64,000 nt of DNA from Polyangium sp. 15x6 (GTDB lineage Bacteria; Myxococcota_A; Polyangia; Polyangiales; Polyangiaceae): assembly GCF_029960785.1 (NCBI RefSeq), contig NZ_JASBQE010000043.1:39112-103111 (forward strand), in the 5' to 3' direction. This document shows positions 37,078-45,840 of this stretch, one piece after another; within the stretch, counting starts at the first letter, position 1, and each line of letters opens with the position of its first letter. The notes under the pieces were generated by a model that did not search any database, was not told where the DNA came from, and saw only the letters and a program-made list of their open reading frames with translations. The translations under genes were made by a program, and so were the position numbers.

Positions 37078-37965
37078 TCAGGTCGAGCCCATCTCCGCCT
37101 TGATCCGCGCGATCTCCTGCGCCGCCTCCGCGGCTCGTTTCTCGGCGGCGGCGAGCTTGGCCTGCTTTTCGGCGAGCTCGGCCTCCTGCTTGGCCTTCCG
37201 CAGCTTGGCCTCCTTCTCCTTCATGGATGCGAGGAGCGCCTTCTGCCGCGCGAGCTTTGCTTCGAGGCGCGTGATCGATTGAGAGAGCTCGGGGAGGGTC
37301 GGGGTCCTCGATCCGCCGCTCGACAGGAAGAATCGGTCGACGAAATCGCGCGGCACCTTGCCTTCGAGGCTCGCGTGCACGAGCTCGCCAATCTGACCGG
37401 CCGTGAGCTTGCGGAGGGCGTTCACGCCGTTGATCAGCTCCGTCCGCGGGCCGGCGACGAAGGTGTCCATGGCCTGCTCCGCGAGCGAGGTCTTGGTGAC
37501 GGCCTCGTCGGCCTTGACGATGGCCACCGAAAGCTTCAGCGCGGTGGCTCCGAGCGCGGGCACGTTCGCGGCGCCGAGCGGCCCCACCCATGCGCGCATG
37601 GTCTCGAGCTGGGCGCCGAGAATGGGCCGCTTGAGGTCACTCGGGCTCTGCCCCTCGAAGAGCTGCCGATAAAGCGGGGCCTGAAAATCCTGATTGTACG
37701 CCGCGAGCACGGCCTTTTTCGTCTCGTCGACGAGGACATTGAGCACATCGTCGGCGGCCACCATGAGTGCCTTGGCGAAGGCGATGGCATCGAGGAGGGC
37801 GTCTTCCTCGACCTTGCGCTTGCGGAGCTCGGCGCGCAGGACCGTGAAGGGCTCGGCGAGCGGAGCGGTCTCCGGGTACGCCTTCGCGGTCAACTCGGTG
37901 TGGCGAAGCTCCTCGTCGACGTCTTCGAAGGGCTCGTCGATGGCGATGGTATGGGGTCCTGTCAT
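37078..37965 (-). CDS. Coiled-coil helical protein preceded by repeat array
   Basis: A 295-residue predicted all-helical cytoplasmic protein. The C-terminal 60 or so residues (RLEAKLARQKALLASMKEK onward) form a long Lys/Glu/Ala coiled coil. The middle has a helix, then LFEGQSPSDLKRP, then helix pattern, reminiscent of the 9481-10266 protein. No signal peptide. The start ATG at 37965 is followed upstream by the GC-rich repeat region. No function assigned. Confidence 0.78.
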   Translation of the reverse strand: MTGPHTIAIDEPFEDVDEELRHTELTAKAYPETAPLAEPFTVLRAELRKRKVEEDALLDAIAFAKALMVAADDVLNVLVDETKKAVLAAYNQDFQAPLYRQLFEGQSPSDLKRPILGAQLETMRAWVGPLGAANVPALGATALKLSVAIVKADEAVTKTSLAEQAMDTFVAGPRTELINGVNALRKLTAGQIGELVHASLEGKVPRDFVDRFFLSSGGSRTPTLPELSQSITRLEAKLARQKALLASMKEKEAKLRKAKQEAELAEKQAKLAAAEKRAAEAAQEIARIKAEMGST

Positions 37966-38044
37966 GGGTTGCGACCCTACAAGGTGGGCGGGGAAGGTGT
38001 AAAGGGAAACGTCAGAGCGCGCAGAATCGGGGCGGGAGGCTTCG

Positions 38045-38300
38045 GAGAGGAGCGCGTCTTCGCGCGGAAATGCGCGGGGAGGGTTCGACGGGAGGTTTTT
38101 GGCGAGGCGCGCCGCGCGGGGAGGGGTCTCCGCGGGAATTTCTCGGCGGGGAGGTCGGGGGGAGAGGCCTTCCCCGCGGGATTTTGTCGCCGAAGGACGG
38201 GCGGGGGAGGGGTCCCCGCGGAGAATTGCGGCGCGGATCCTTGGCGGGGAGGGGTCGCCGGGGAGGAGCGCGGCGCGGAAATGTTCGTGGGGAGGCTTCC
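38045..38300. repeat. GC-rich irregular array with about 42-nt period
   Basis: The gap 37966-38372 contains repeats anchored on an A/T-rich island inside GC blocks: CGGGAGGTTTT at about 38088, CCGCGGGAATTT at 38130, CCGCGGGATTTT at 38174, CCGCGGAGAATT at 38216. Spacings are 42, 44 and 42 bases. Edges are looser (GCGCGGAAATG near 38060 and 38275). It lies upstream of the coiled-coil gene start, as the 9167-9333 array lies upstream of the 9481 gene. Confidence 0.7.
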
Positions 38301-38302
38301 CC

Positions 38303-38398
38303 GGGGTGGGCGAGGTTGGGTTCGGTCTGGTGCGGAGGGGTGCCGTTGACGGGGGGGCCGTTGTGACGTCTCATGCTAGGCATGGACGTGCGGCGAGT
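38303..38398 (+). repeat. Leader direct repeat, left copy
   Basis: About 96 bases that recur, with few mismatches, at 39077-39172. It spans GTTGGGTTCGGTCTGGTGCG, a run of seven G and the first nine codons of a reading frame (M-[LV]-G-M-D-V-x-R-V), so it carries an upstream region, ribosome-binding context and a start codon. Confidence 0.9.
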
Positions 38399-38504
38399 CC
38401 TGGCCATGCCCTCTCACCGCGCGCTCGCCCCCGACAAGGTCAAGGTCGAGTTCACGATGAGCTTGACGGTAGAGCCGGTCCAAGGAGCGGGTGTCACGCA
38501 ATGA
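38373..38504 (+). CDS. Small ORF downstream of duplicated leader
   Basis: A 43-codon frame starting in the left leader copy; its first nine codons (MLGMDVRRV) parallel those of the toxin gene at 39147 (MVGMDVLRV), after which the sequence is unrelated (VKVEFTMSLTVEP near the end). Its stop overlaps the start of the next gene (ATGA at 38501-38504). It may be a leader peptide that couples translation, or the stub of an earlier copy of the toxin gene. Protein-level support is absent. Confidence 0.4.
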   Translation: MLGMDVRRVLAMPSHRALAPDKVKVEFTMSLTVEPVQGAGVTQ

Positions 38505-39049
38505 ATTCACCGATTCGTCTATGGGTTCGCCCGGTGCAGGAGCTCCCGCAGGGGGTTCAAGGAACCGCCCCCCGGCAGTTCCACCGGTATGACACCTTCG
38601 CGCGGGAGCTCTCCGACGCGCTCGGGGCCGTTGTGGATGTCGTGGAGCGGCCACCCGAGGAAGCGACCGAGACAGGGCTCGTCTTCATGCACGTCGATTC
38701 GCCGCTCTTTACCCACCTCATGAGCCGCGCATCCGAGGGCAGCCCACGGGGGATCCATCATCGGATGTTCTTGTTGCATGTGCTACCGAGCGAGGCCCAG
38801 GAACTGGACAAACTGGCTCCTCTGGGGGCCCTACTCGCCCAGCATTACGGGAGATGGAAGTTTCGTCAGCCCCAGTTCCGCGGCGATATTTACGGGCCGA
38901 AATCATTCGAGTCCACCCTGGCAGCGCATTTTCGACCCGTCCCCCATGAGCAGACAGACGATTACGTGCTCTATCAGAGCGAGCCGCGCCTCGACCTGCC
39001 GAAGGCGGTGGCCCTGTACATTTCGTTGGTGCTTCCCGCAGGCGTGTAA
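38501..39049 (+). CDS. Hypothetical protein upstream of toxin gene
   Basis: A 182-residue soluble alpha/beta protein with no signal peptide: an N-terminal strand (PIRLWVRPV), a segment with charged helix RYDTFARELSDALGAVVDVV, and C-terminal strand-rich part ending in AVALYISLVLPAGV. No family recognised. It lies between the two leader copies and overlaps the 43-codon ORF by ATGA. It may belong to the toxin locus as a helper or orphan immunity protein; there is no direct evidence. Confidence 0.7.
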   Translation: MNSPIRLWVRPVQELPQGVQGTAPRQFHRYDTFARELSDALGAVVDVVERPPEEATETGLVFMHVDSPLFTHLMSRASEGSPRGIHHRMFLLHVLPSEAQELDKLAPLGALLAQHYGRWKFRQPQFRGDIYGPKSFESTLAAHFRPVPHEQTDDYVLYQSEPRLDLPKAVALYISLVLPAGV

Positions 39050-39076
39050 CCTCGCGCGCGCGAGGATCCTCTTCAC

Positions 39077-39172
39077 GGGGTGAGCGCGGTTGGGTTCGGT
39101 CTGGTGCGGAGGGGTGCCGTTGACGGGGGGGCCGCTGTGACCTGTCATGGTGGGCATGGACGTGCTGCGAGT
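39077..39172 (+). repeat. Leader direct repeat, right copy
   Basis: Second copy of the 96-base leader, ending nine codons into the toxin gene (start ATG 39147). The matches include the whole 5' region and the start codon; differences are single bases and small indels (for example TGACGTCTCATGCTAGG against TGACCTGTCATGGTGGG). Confidence 0.9.
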
Positions 39173-40715
39173 CACCCGTGCCGCGCTGATGCTCGTGGGC
39201 GCCGCTCTGCGGTTCTTTCGGCTCGGGCTTCCGGTGCTCTTCGCTTTTTGCGTTTCGGCATGGCTCCTCGGGTGCGGCGCGGCGGGCGTGCCCGCGGTGG
39301 GGTGGGCGCAGGAGCTGCACGGGAAGAGCGTATTTCGCGTCTGCCGGCGGCATCCCCGCGTCGGCCCGAATGCGCGTTACTGGTACGAGCTCGGGGACGG
39401 AGTGCATCGACCGGCGTTCGAACCGCTCGAAAAGCTCCTGGAAAACCCTTCGGTCAAGGCCGTTTTTATCCATGACCCCCTCGCGCCGCCCGAGAGCCGG
39501 AGGCTTTTGGGGCTCGCGTATCAGGATCTGCCCTGCGACAAGCCGCCGCCGCCGCCGCCTCCGGTGAAGATCGCGGCGAAGGAGCCGGAAGCCGGGCCGG
39601 CCGAGCGCACGACCATCCGAACCGTGACGCGGACGTCGGCGATGAGGCCCTGCGACAGGCCGGGAAACAGGCCTCCGGATCAGCGTTTCCTCGGGCAAAC
39701 GGCGCCCACGCCCGCTCCGATGCCTGGGACGAGGGTTCCGTGTGCGCCGCCTCCGCCCGGGAAGACATATGAGGAGCAGAAAGTCAACCTGGCGCGGAGG
39801 GAGGCCGAGGAGGAGGCGAGGAGGACCGGGGAGCGGATTGGGCGCGCGTGGGGTGAGACGCTTGGCAAGGCGGATGAAGCGAGGAATACGCTCAATTTCA
39901 GTCTCGGCGGGGGGCGCCCCTTCGACGTAGCGCTTTGGAACAACCCTGGAGGCGCCGAGGCGATGCGGGCCGATCTGGCCCGCCGACTGAATGCAATCCC
40001 GGATCTGCCGACGTACGATGACGAGGGGCTCGCCAAGATCGCCTGGGAGGCATTCCTCAAGGGGTATGGGAAAGGCTGGGCGGACGCCGAGGCCAAGTTC
40101 GCGATCGTGAACGCCCTGGCGGATACCTTGTTGACGCTCGCCACGGCGGGAGCGGGGGCCCTGGAGACCGCGGGGGCGAGGGCGCTGCGGTCGGCTCAGC
40201 AGAGGCTACGCAGCATGCCGGTGTTCCTGCCGAGCGCGGCGGGCGGACCGGGCGGGTTCTTGCGGCGGCCGAAGCTGCCGAGTGCGCCGGCTCCGAGCCC
40301 GCCGCCTGCGGCGCAGCCGAAGCCGCCCAGCGGGACGACGGTCACGACGACGACGAAGCCCGTGTCAAGCCCAAACGGCGGCGCGGGGCAGGCGGGGGGG
40401 AAAGCGCGGCTTCCACCCAAGGGCACGCCGGAGAGGCGGGCGATTGAAACGGCACGCGACAAGGGTGTACGTCTCAAGAAGGCCCAAGAGCTCGAGAATA
40501 TTCGAGAGGGAGGCCGAGGGAGTGGTGTATGGTCGGACAAGGAGCTGGATGATATCCGTAAGACTGGCGAGTTTCCGTTGGATGCCCGCTGGCACCATGA
40601 TCCTACCGTCGCGAACCGGCCTGACCTTGCGGCCGACCCTTCTGTCGTGCGACCGGTGCGAGGAGGAACGCAGGGACATCTCAAAGCGCATGGCGGAGAT
40701 TTCAGAAAACCATGA
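39147..40715 (+). CDS. Lipoprotein toxin with C-terminal WHH-type nuclease domain
   Basis: A 522-residue polymorphic-toxin-like protein. The N-terminus is a signal peptide with lipobox LLGC (Cys43), then about 70 residues of mature domain (RVCRRHPRVG, YELGDGVHRP), a poly-Pro and Cys/Pro linker (about 130-210), a charged helical part (about 210-300), a hydrophobic Ala-rich segment (ALADTLLTLATAGAGALE) and a Pro-rich hinge (about 375-425). The last 40 residues carry WHH (482-484), Asn490, His511 and His515 in the HNH/WHH toxin layout (A-x-WHHDPTVANRPDLAADP). The codons of this tip are less GC-biased than the rest. The likely immunity gene overlaps the stop. Cleavage of nucleic acid in target cells is inferred from family. 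Confidence 0.82.
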   Translation: MVGMDVLRVTRAALMLVGAALRFFRLGLPVLFAFCVSAWLLGCGAAGVPAVGWAQELHGKSVFRVCRRHPRVGPNARYWYELGDGVHRPAFEPLEKLLENPSVKAVFIHDPLAPPESRRLLGLAYQDLPCDKPPPPPPPVKIAAKEPEAGPAERTTIRTVTRTSAMRPCDRPGNRPPDQRFLGQTAPTPAPMPGTRVPCAPPPPGKTYEEQKVNLARREAEEEARRTGERIGRAWGETLGKADEARNTLNFSLGGGRPFDVALWNNPGGAEAMRADLARRLNAIPDLPTYDDEGLAKIAWEAFLKGYGKGWADAEAKFAIVNALADTLLTLATAGAGALETAGARALRSAQQRLRSMPVFLPSAAGGPGGFLRRPKLPSAPAPSPPPAAQPKPPSGTTVTTTTKPVSSPNGGAGQAGGKARLPPKGTPERRAIETARDKGVRLKKAQELENIREGGRGSGVWSDKELDDIRKTGEFPLDARWHHDPTVANRPDLAADPSVVRPVRGGTQGHLKAHGGDFRKP

Positions 40716-41263
40716 GTAACAACGACCCCGGAATTCTGGAGCGAGTGCTCATACGCCGCTACGGACAGCCAGACGAGACGTACAAGGAGGGCATGCGGGC
40801 AAAGATATGGGCAAGCGGCACGGCATCCGTCTCGGTACTGTACTATTCGACCGATTGGACGAGACCGCCCGCGTCGGAGTTTCGCATGCATCAGCAGATT
40901 TACGGCGCGTGTCGTGGGGGAACGCTCGTGGATAGCTCCCTGAAAGTAGCCATGCCGGCGTGGGAGACGCCGTTTTACCTCTATAGTCTCCACGGATTGG
41001 GAGAGCAGGTGGAGGTCAAGCGTGCCCTGGCGCTGGACCCAGAGCTTTCGTTCTTCATGGATGCATCGAACGTGTGTTTCTACGGCCACAAGCATGGCAG
41101 GTTGTTCGTGTACGATACGACGTTCGACGAACTCTATGAGAGCGGTCCGATCGAATCCGCGCTGGAGGAAATCATCGCACAGTGGGAGGAGGCCAAACCC
41201 AGCGAGTCGTCGCTCGGGAGGGCGGGACCGGTGATTGTTGACCCCGACAAACCGTTCGCGTAG
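40712..41263 (+). CDS. Putative immunity protein to WHH toxin
   Basis: A 183-residue soluble protein, no signal peptide, starting 4 bases before the toxin stop (ATGA overlap), as expected for a toxin-immunity pair. Its base use is visibly less GC-rich than its neighbours (for example codons ATA, AAT, TAT, GTA), suggesting recent arrival together with the toxin tip. It has an alternating strand/helix pattern and an acidic C-terminal helix (ALEEIIAQWEEAKPS) suited to bind a basic nuclease. No known immunity family is recognised; function is inferred from position. Confidence 0.68.
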   Translation: MSNNDPGILERVLIRRYGQPDETYKEGMRAKIWASGTASVSVLYYSTDWTRPPASEFRMHQQIYGACRGGTLVDSSLKVAMPAWETPFYLYSLHGLGEQVEVKRALALDPELSFFMDASNVCFYGHKHGRLFVYDTTFDELYESGPIESALEEIIAQWEEAKPSESSLGRAGPVIVDPDKPFA

Positions 41264-41279
41264 GATGCGGGGCAGGGAC

Positions 41280-41960
41280 ATGGACGACAAACTCGACCTC
41301 GGCCAGGCGTACGCGCCGCCCGCCGCGTCGCCGCCCGCCGCGTCCCTCCCCGGCGTGGTCTCGCCCTACGACAAGATCGTGAGGTTATCTTTCCCGGTCG
41401 GCGCCGTGGTCGGGCTGGTCATGGGCAGTGTGGACTATCTCCGGAGCGCCTACGCGTTGAGCTTCTTCCATGCGCAGAAGTCCACCCCGGGAATCCTGTG
41501 CGTCGCCCTGCTCCGCGGGTGGGGCGCCGCCTGCGCCGTGCTCGCCGCATCCCTCACGGCGGTCATCCTCCTCCATCGCGCGGGGCGCAGGGCGAGTGGA
41601 CCCATCAAGGTCGATCACGCGCGCGTGTACCTCGTCCTGGCGACGCTCCCACTCCTCAGCGTCGTCACGGCTCCGTTCTGCCTCCTCGGCGCCCTGCTTC
41701 TGTGGTTGGCAGAACCCGCGGGGACGACGAGCGAATTTGGGGCATCCCTGTCCGATTTCGTGAGATCGGCCGATTTCAAGTACCTCCCGGCCTATGGCGC
41801 GCTCGTCGGGCTTTGGCTCACGTGCCTGCTCCGCATCGGAGCAAACTGGCTCACCACGAAGAAACACGGCCTCGCCCTGAAGCTCTTCGTCGCGTACGCC
41901 TCGCTCGCCATACCCAATGCTGTGCTACGAGCTATCTTCTCGATCGTGGATCCGGTTTGA
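41280..41960 (+). CDS. Multi-pass membrane protein
   Basis: A 226-residue membrane protein with about five hydrophobic segments (about 40-60, 75-100, 115-145, 165-185, 195-220) after an Ala/Pro-rich cytoplasmic N-terminus. No family recognised. The ATG at 41280 follows GGGGCAGGGAC and starts 16 bases after the immunity gene stop, so it may be part of the same transcript; GC content has returned to normal here. Confidence 0.7.
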   Translation: MDDKLDLGQAYAPPAASPPAASLPGVVSPYDKIVRLSFPVGAVVGLVMGSVDYLRSAYALSFFHAQKSTPGILCVALLRGWGAACAVLAASLTAVILLHRAGRRASGPIKVDHARVYLVLATLPLLSVVTAPFCLLGALLLWLAEPAGTTSEFGASLSDFVRSADFKYLPAYGALVGLWLTCLLRIGANWLTTKKHGLALKLFVAYASLAIPNAVLRAIFSIVDPV

Positions 41961-41983
41961 GTCGGCTCCTCAATCTGCCCGTT

Positions 41984-43318
41984 TCAGGACGCCCGCCGCT
42001 CCATGACGACCGGCATCCCGCGGGAAGGCGCGATCGTCACCCCGCGACGGACCTCGTGCACCTTGCCGAAGAGCGGCAGACGTAGCTCCGCGCGCGCGAG
42101 GATCGTGGCGAGGATCATCTTCATCTCGTAGAGCGCGAAGGCCAGCCCGATGCAGCGCCGGATGCCGCCGCCGAAGGGGAGCCACTCGTGGGGCGCGAAT
42201 CGCTGGCGCAAGAAGCGGTCCGGATCGAATCGCGTCGGATCCGGATAGAGGTCCGGCCTCCTGTGAATGAGGTAAATCGAGACGAGGGCGGGCGTGCCCT
42301 CTTCGAGGTCGTAGCCGCCGATCCGCATCGGCCGCTGGAGGACGCGGCCGACCATCATGACCACGGGCTGCAGGCGCAAGATCTCCCGCGTCGTCGCGTC
42401 GAGCAGCGCGCAGCGGGCGATACGCTCGGGCGCGAGATTGGGCAGCGCGCCCTCCGTTTCGAGCTCGCGGACGAGGCGCGCCCGCAGGCTCGTCGAGGCG
42501 AGGATCCATCGGAGCCCCCAGGAGAGCGCGGTCGCGGTGGTCTCGTGGCCCGCGGCGAGCAGGGTCACGAGCTCGTCGCGCAATTCGCCGTCGGTCATGG
42601 GCTCGCCTTGCTCGTCGCGCGCGTCGAGCAGGAGCGAGAGGATATCGTCCCCGCGCTCGCCCGAGGCCCTCCGGCGCCGGATCTCCGCGTAAAGCATCTC
42701 GTCGGCCTCCTGGAGCGCCCGGGCCAGGCGGTTCCAGCGCGTGAGCGGGCCGCGGTCCTTCTGGAACCACGGCAAGAGGAAGAGCGGGCTCGTCGCGAGA
42801 TCGAGGATGCCCACGAGCCGCTCGCGCAATCGATCGAAGAGTTCGCCCTCGCCGATGCCGAAGACGACCCGCAGAATGACGTCGAGCGTGATCGCCTGCA
42901 GGCGCTCGTGCACCGGGAAGCGCTCGCGCTCGGGCCAGGCGGCGATCGAGGCTTCGGTGAGCGCGATCATGCGGGCGCCGTACGAGGACATGCGCTCGCC
43001 GTGCAGCGGCGGCATGAGCAGCTTTCGCTGGCGCAGGTGCTCTTTCCCGTCGAGCAGGAGGAGCGAAGCATTGCCGAGGAGCGGCCTGAGCACGGCGTTG
43101 GCCTGGCCGGCGTGGGCGTCGTCCGGGCCGAGGGCAAAAATCTCCTTCGCGGCGTCGGGGTGGTGGAAGATCACGGCCGGCTTGGGCATGGCCGGAAAGC
43201 GCATGGTGAAGACGTCCGGGTACCGCTTCGCCATGGCGTCGAGGAAGGGGAACGGGCGGTACAGAAACGGCAAGAGGGTGACGGCCGGGTGCAGGGGGAG
43301 TCCGGGGACGCGGGACAT
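41984..43318 (-). CDS. Cytochrome P450
   Basis: A 444-residue haem monooxygenase. The haem-binding loop is FGGGIRRCIG (382-391) with Cys389 as the iron ligand; the I-helix has AGHETTA; the K-helix has TREILRLQP (E-x-x-R). The N-terminus lacks a membrane anchor, so it is a soluble bacterial type needing ferredoxin/ferredoxin reductase from elsewhere. Substrate cannot be set from sequence. Start ATG at 43318 is the natural N-terminus; the ORF extends upstream over the divergent reductase gene as shadow. The divergent start of the reductase gene is about 100 bases away. Confidence 0.95.
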   Translation of the reverse strand: MSRVPGLPLHPAVTLLPFLYRPFPFLDAMAKRYPDVFTMRFPAMPKPAVIFHHPDAAKEIFALGPDDAHAGQANAVLRPLLGNASLLLLDGKEHLRQRKLLMPPLHGERMSSYGARMIALTEASIAAWPERERFPVHERLQAITLDVILRVVFGIGEGELFDRLRERLVGILDLATSPLFLLPWFQKDRGPLTRWNRLARALQEADEMLYAEIRRRRASGERGDDILSLLLDARDEQGEPMTDGELRDELVTLLAAGHETTATALSWGLRWILASTSLRARLVRELETEGALPNLAPERIARCALLDATTREILRLQPVVMMVGRVLQRPMRIGGYDLEEGTPALVSIYLIHRRPDLYPDPTRFDPDRFLRQRFAPHEWLPFGGGIRRCIGLAFALYEMKMILATILARAELRLPLFGKVHEVRRGVTIAPSRGMPVVMERRAS

Positions 43319-43420
43319 GGGCGCAGCATAGGGGGGATCGCGGCGGAGGGAAGGGGCGGCGCGTGGGCCGTTGCTCGAGGCGCGCCGGCCGGATACGGTG
43401 CGCCCCGAGAGGAGCAGACG

Positions 43421-44431
43421 ATGACCGAAGTGAACCGTTCCTGGCGCCTCGCGGCGCGGCCTCAGGGCATGATCAAGGACAGCGATTTCACCTGGCACGA
43501 GGAGCCCGTGCCGGCGGAGCTCGGGCCGGGGCAGATCCTCGTCGAGACGCTGTATCTGTCGGTGGATCCGACGCAGCGAATCTGGATGGAGCGCGACTCG
43601 TACCTGCCGGCCGTCGAGATCGGCGCGGTCATGCGGGCGGGCGGCGTCGGGCGTGTGCTCCGTTCGAGCCTCCCGGATTTCTCGCCGGGGGACCTCGTGT
43701 TCGGGATGACGGGGTGGCAAACGCACGCCGTGCTCGAGCCCTCGATCCGCGGGCCGCGGAAGCTGCCGGAGGGGGTGCCGCCGACGATGGCGGTCTCGCT
43801 CTTCGGGATCACGGGGCTCACCGCGTATTTCGGGCTGCTCGACGTGGGGAGCTTGAAGGAAGGGGAGACGGTCGTGGTCTCGGGCGCCGCGGGCGCGACG
43901 GGCAATGCGGTCGGGCAGATCGCCAAGATCAAGGGTTGTCGGGTCGTGGGTATCGCGGGTGGCCCGCAGAAATGCGCGTGGATCAAGGACGAGCTCGGGT
44001 TCGACGCGGCGATCGATTACAAGGACGAGGACGTCTACAAGCGGCTGGGCGAGCTCTGCCCGGACGGGATCGACGTGTATTTCGACAACGTCGGCGGCGC
44101 CATCCTGGAGGCGGCGCTCTCGCACCTCGCCATGCGCGGGCGCGTCGTGCTTTGCGGCTCGATCGGCGATTACAACAGCGCCGAGGCCGGGTCCGGGCCG
44201 CGCAACCTCATGAACCTGGTCATGAAGCGCGGCCGCATGGAGGGGTTCATCGTGACCGACTACGCGGCTCGTTTCGGCGAAGCGATCGGCGACCTCGCGC
44301 GGTGGGCGGCCGAGGGGCGCCTCAAGGATCGTGTCGACGTCGTCGAGGGCCTGGCGAACGCGCCCGCCGCTCTCCGGCGGCTCTTCACCGGGGCGAACAC
44401 CGGCAAGCAGCTCGTCAAAGTGGCGGGCTGA
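43421..44431 (+). CDS. NADP-dependent MDR oxidoreductase (leukotriene B4 DH-like)
   Basis: A 336-residue zinc-independent medium-chain reductase of the prostaglandin/leukotriene reductase or curcumin reductase type, reducing alpha,beta-unsaturated carbonyls with NADPH. The marker motifs are YLSVDPTQRIWM (about 45-56), the ITGLTAYFGLLDVG stretch, and SGAAGATGNAVGQIA (dinucleotide fold), with no zinc-ligand residues. GAGAGGAGC precedes the ATG. It lies divergently from the P450, so the two may share regulation. Confidence 0.92.
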   Translation: MTEVNRSWRLAARPQGMIKDSDFTWHEEPVPAELGPGQILVETLYLSVDPTQRIWMERDSYLPAVEIGAVMRAGGVGRVLRSSLPDFSPGDLVFGMTGWQTHAVLEPSIRGPRKLPEGVPPTMAVSLFGITGLTAYFGLLDVGSLKEGETVVVSGAAGATGNAVGQIAKIKGCRVVGIAGGPQKCAWIKDELGFDAAIDYKDEDVYKRLGELCPDGIDVYFDNVGGAILEAALSHLAMRGRVVLCGSIGDYNSAEAGSGPRNLMNLVMKRGRMEGFIVTDYAARFGEAIGDLARWAAEGRLKDRVDVVEGLANAPAALRRLFTGANTGKQLVKVAG

Positions 44432-44526
44432 CGCCTTTCCCGCGGGGGGGCGCGCGTCGACCTCCGACGATCGACCACGTCCCCGCGTAGGGAGCCCGCC
44501 TCGGCAACCGTCCAAGGGGAACGATC

Positions 44527-45840
44527 ATGACATCTCCTCGAACCATCGAGCCGACTGCCGGGGATCCCGAGGTCCTCAAGGTCGTCGCGCGGGGCAAACG
44601 GCGGCGGCTGCCGTGGCTGCTCGTCGCCCTCGTCCTCGTCGCCGGCGGCGGCGGCGGCTTTTACGCCTGGAAGAAGAAGACCACCGCCGCCGCGGAGAGC
44701 ACGAAGTACCAGTCGCAGAAGGTCGAGCGCGGCGACCTCCGGGTGACCGTCACGGCCACCGGCACCTTGAAGGCGCGCAACACCGTCGAGGTCGGCGCGG
44801 AGATCACGGGCCGGGTCCTCGAGGTCCACGTCAATTTCAACGACAAGGTCACGAAGGGCCAGATCCTCGCCGAGATCGACACCGAGCAATACACGGCCCG
44901 GATCGAGGAGGCGACGGCGCAGCTCGCCTCGGCGAACGCCTCGCTCGTGAACGCGCGCACGACGGCCAGCGAGAACAAGCAAAAGCTGACGCGGGCCGAG
45001 TCCATGCTGGCGCAGGGGCTCGCCCCGGCGCAGGACGTCGAGACGGCGCAGGCGAACTACAAGCGGGCGGAGGCGCAGGTGTCGTCGGCGGGCTCGCAGG
45101 TGACCCTCGCGCAGGCGTCGCTCAAGGTCGCGAAGACGAACCTTTCGAAGGCGGTCATTCGCTCGCCGATCGACGGGATCGTGCTCAACCGGGCGGTCGA
45201 GCCGGGCCAGACGGTGACCTCGGGCATGCAGACGCCGGTGCTCTTCGTGCTCGCGGCGGATCTCGGGCAGCTCCAGCTCAACGTGCAGGTCGACGAGGCC
45301 GACGTGGGCGCGGTGAAGGAGGCGCAGGAGGCGAGCTTCACGGTCGACGCGTATGCGCAGCAATCGTTCGCGTCGAAGGTGCTGGCCGTGAAGAACATGC
45401 CGACGACCGGGACGACGGTCGTCACGTACGAGGCATGGCTCTCGGTCGACAATTCGAAAGGATTGCTCCGGCCGGGCATGACGGCGACGGCGACGGTCGT
45501 GGTCGACGAGCGGAAGAACGTGCTGCTCGTGTCGAATGCCGCATTGCGGTTCAACCCGAACCGGAAGTCGAGCACGCAGCAGCAGCAAGGCATCTCGGTG
45601 AACCAGTTCCTGCCCATGGGCGGCCGGCCGGGGGGGATGGGGCAGCAAAAGCGCCCGGGCGGCACGGGCGGCACGGGCGCGCCGCGCGAGCCTGCGCTTT
45701 GGCTGCCGACGGGCGGCGAGCCCCGCCGCGTGAAGGTGGAGGTCGGAGCGACGGACGGCATTCGCACGGAGATTCGCTCGGAGGAGATCACCGAGGGGAC
45801 CGACGTCGTGGTCAGCATGATCGAGGCGCCGCGTGGCTGA
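44527..45840 (+). CDS. MacA-like periplasmic adaptor protein
   Basis: A 437-residue membrane-fusion protein for a tripartite efflux pump. One N-terminal transmembrane helix (about 29-47, preceded by GKRRRLP) anchors it; the barrel-sandwich part has ATGTLKARNTVEVGAEITG and ASPIDGIVL-type halves with a helical hairpin between (about 118-210). The beta-barrel follows. A Gly/Gln/Arg-rich insertion (QFLPMGGRPGGMGQQ region, about 358-385) is in the C-terminal domain. The next gene starts 8 bases before its stop. Confidence 0.92.
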   Translation: MTSPRTIEPTAGDPEVLKVVARGKRRRLPWLLVALVLVAGGGGGFYAWKKKTTAAAESTKYQSQKVERGDLRVTVTATGTLKARNTVEVGAEITGRVLEVHVNFNDKVTKGQILAEIDTEQYTARIEEATAQLASANASLVNARTTASENKQKLTRAESMLAQGLAPAQDVETAQANYKRAEAQVSSAGSQVTLAQASLKVAKTNLSKAVIRSPIDGIVLNRAVEPGQTVTSGMQTPVLFVLAADLGQLQLNVQVDEADVGAVKEAQEASFTVDAYAQQSFASKVLAVKNMPTTGTTVVTYEAWLSVDNSKGLLRPGMTATATVVVDERKNVLLVSNAALRFNPNRKSSTQQQQGISVNQFLPMGGRPGGMGQQKRPGGTGGTGAPREPALWLPTGGEPRRVKVEVGATDGIRTEIRSEEITEGTDVVVSMIEAPRG

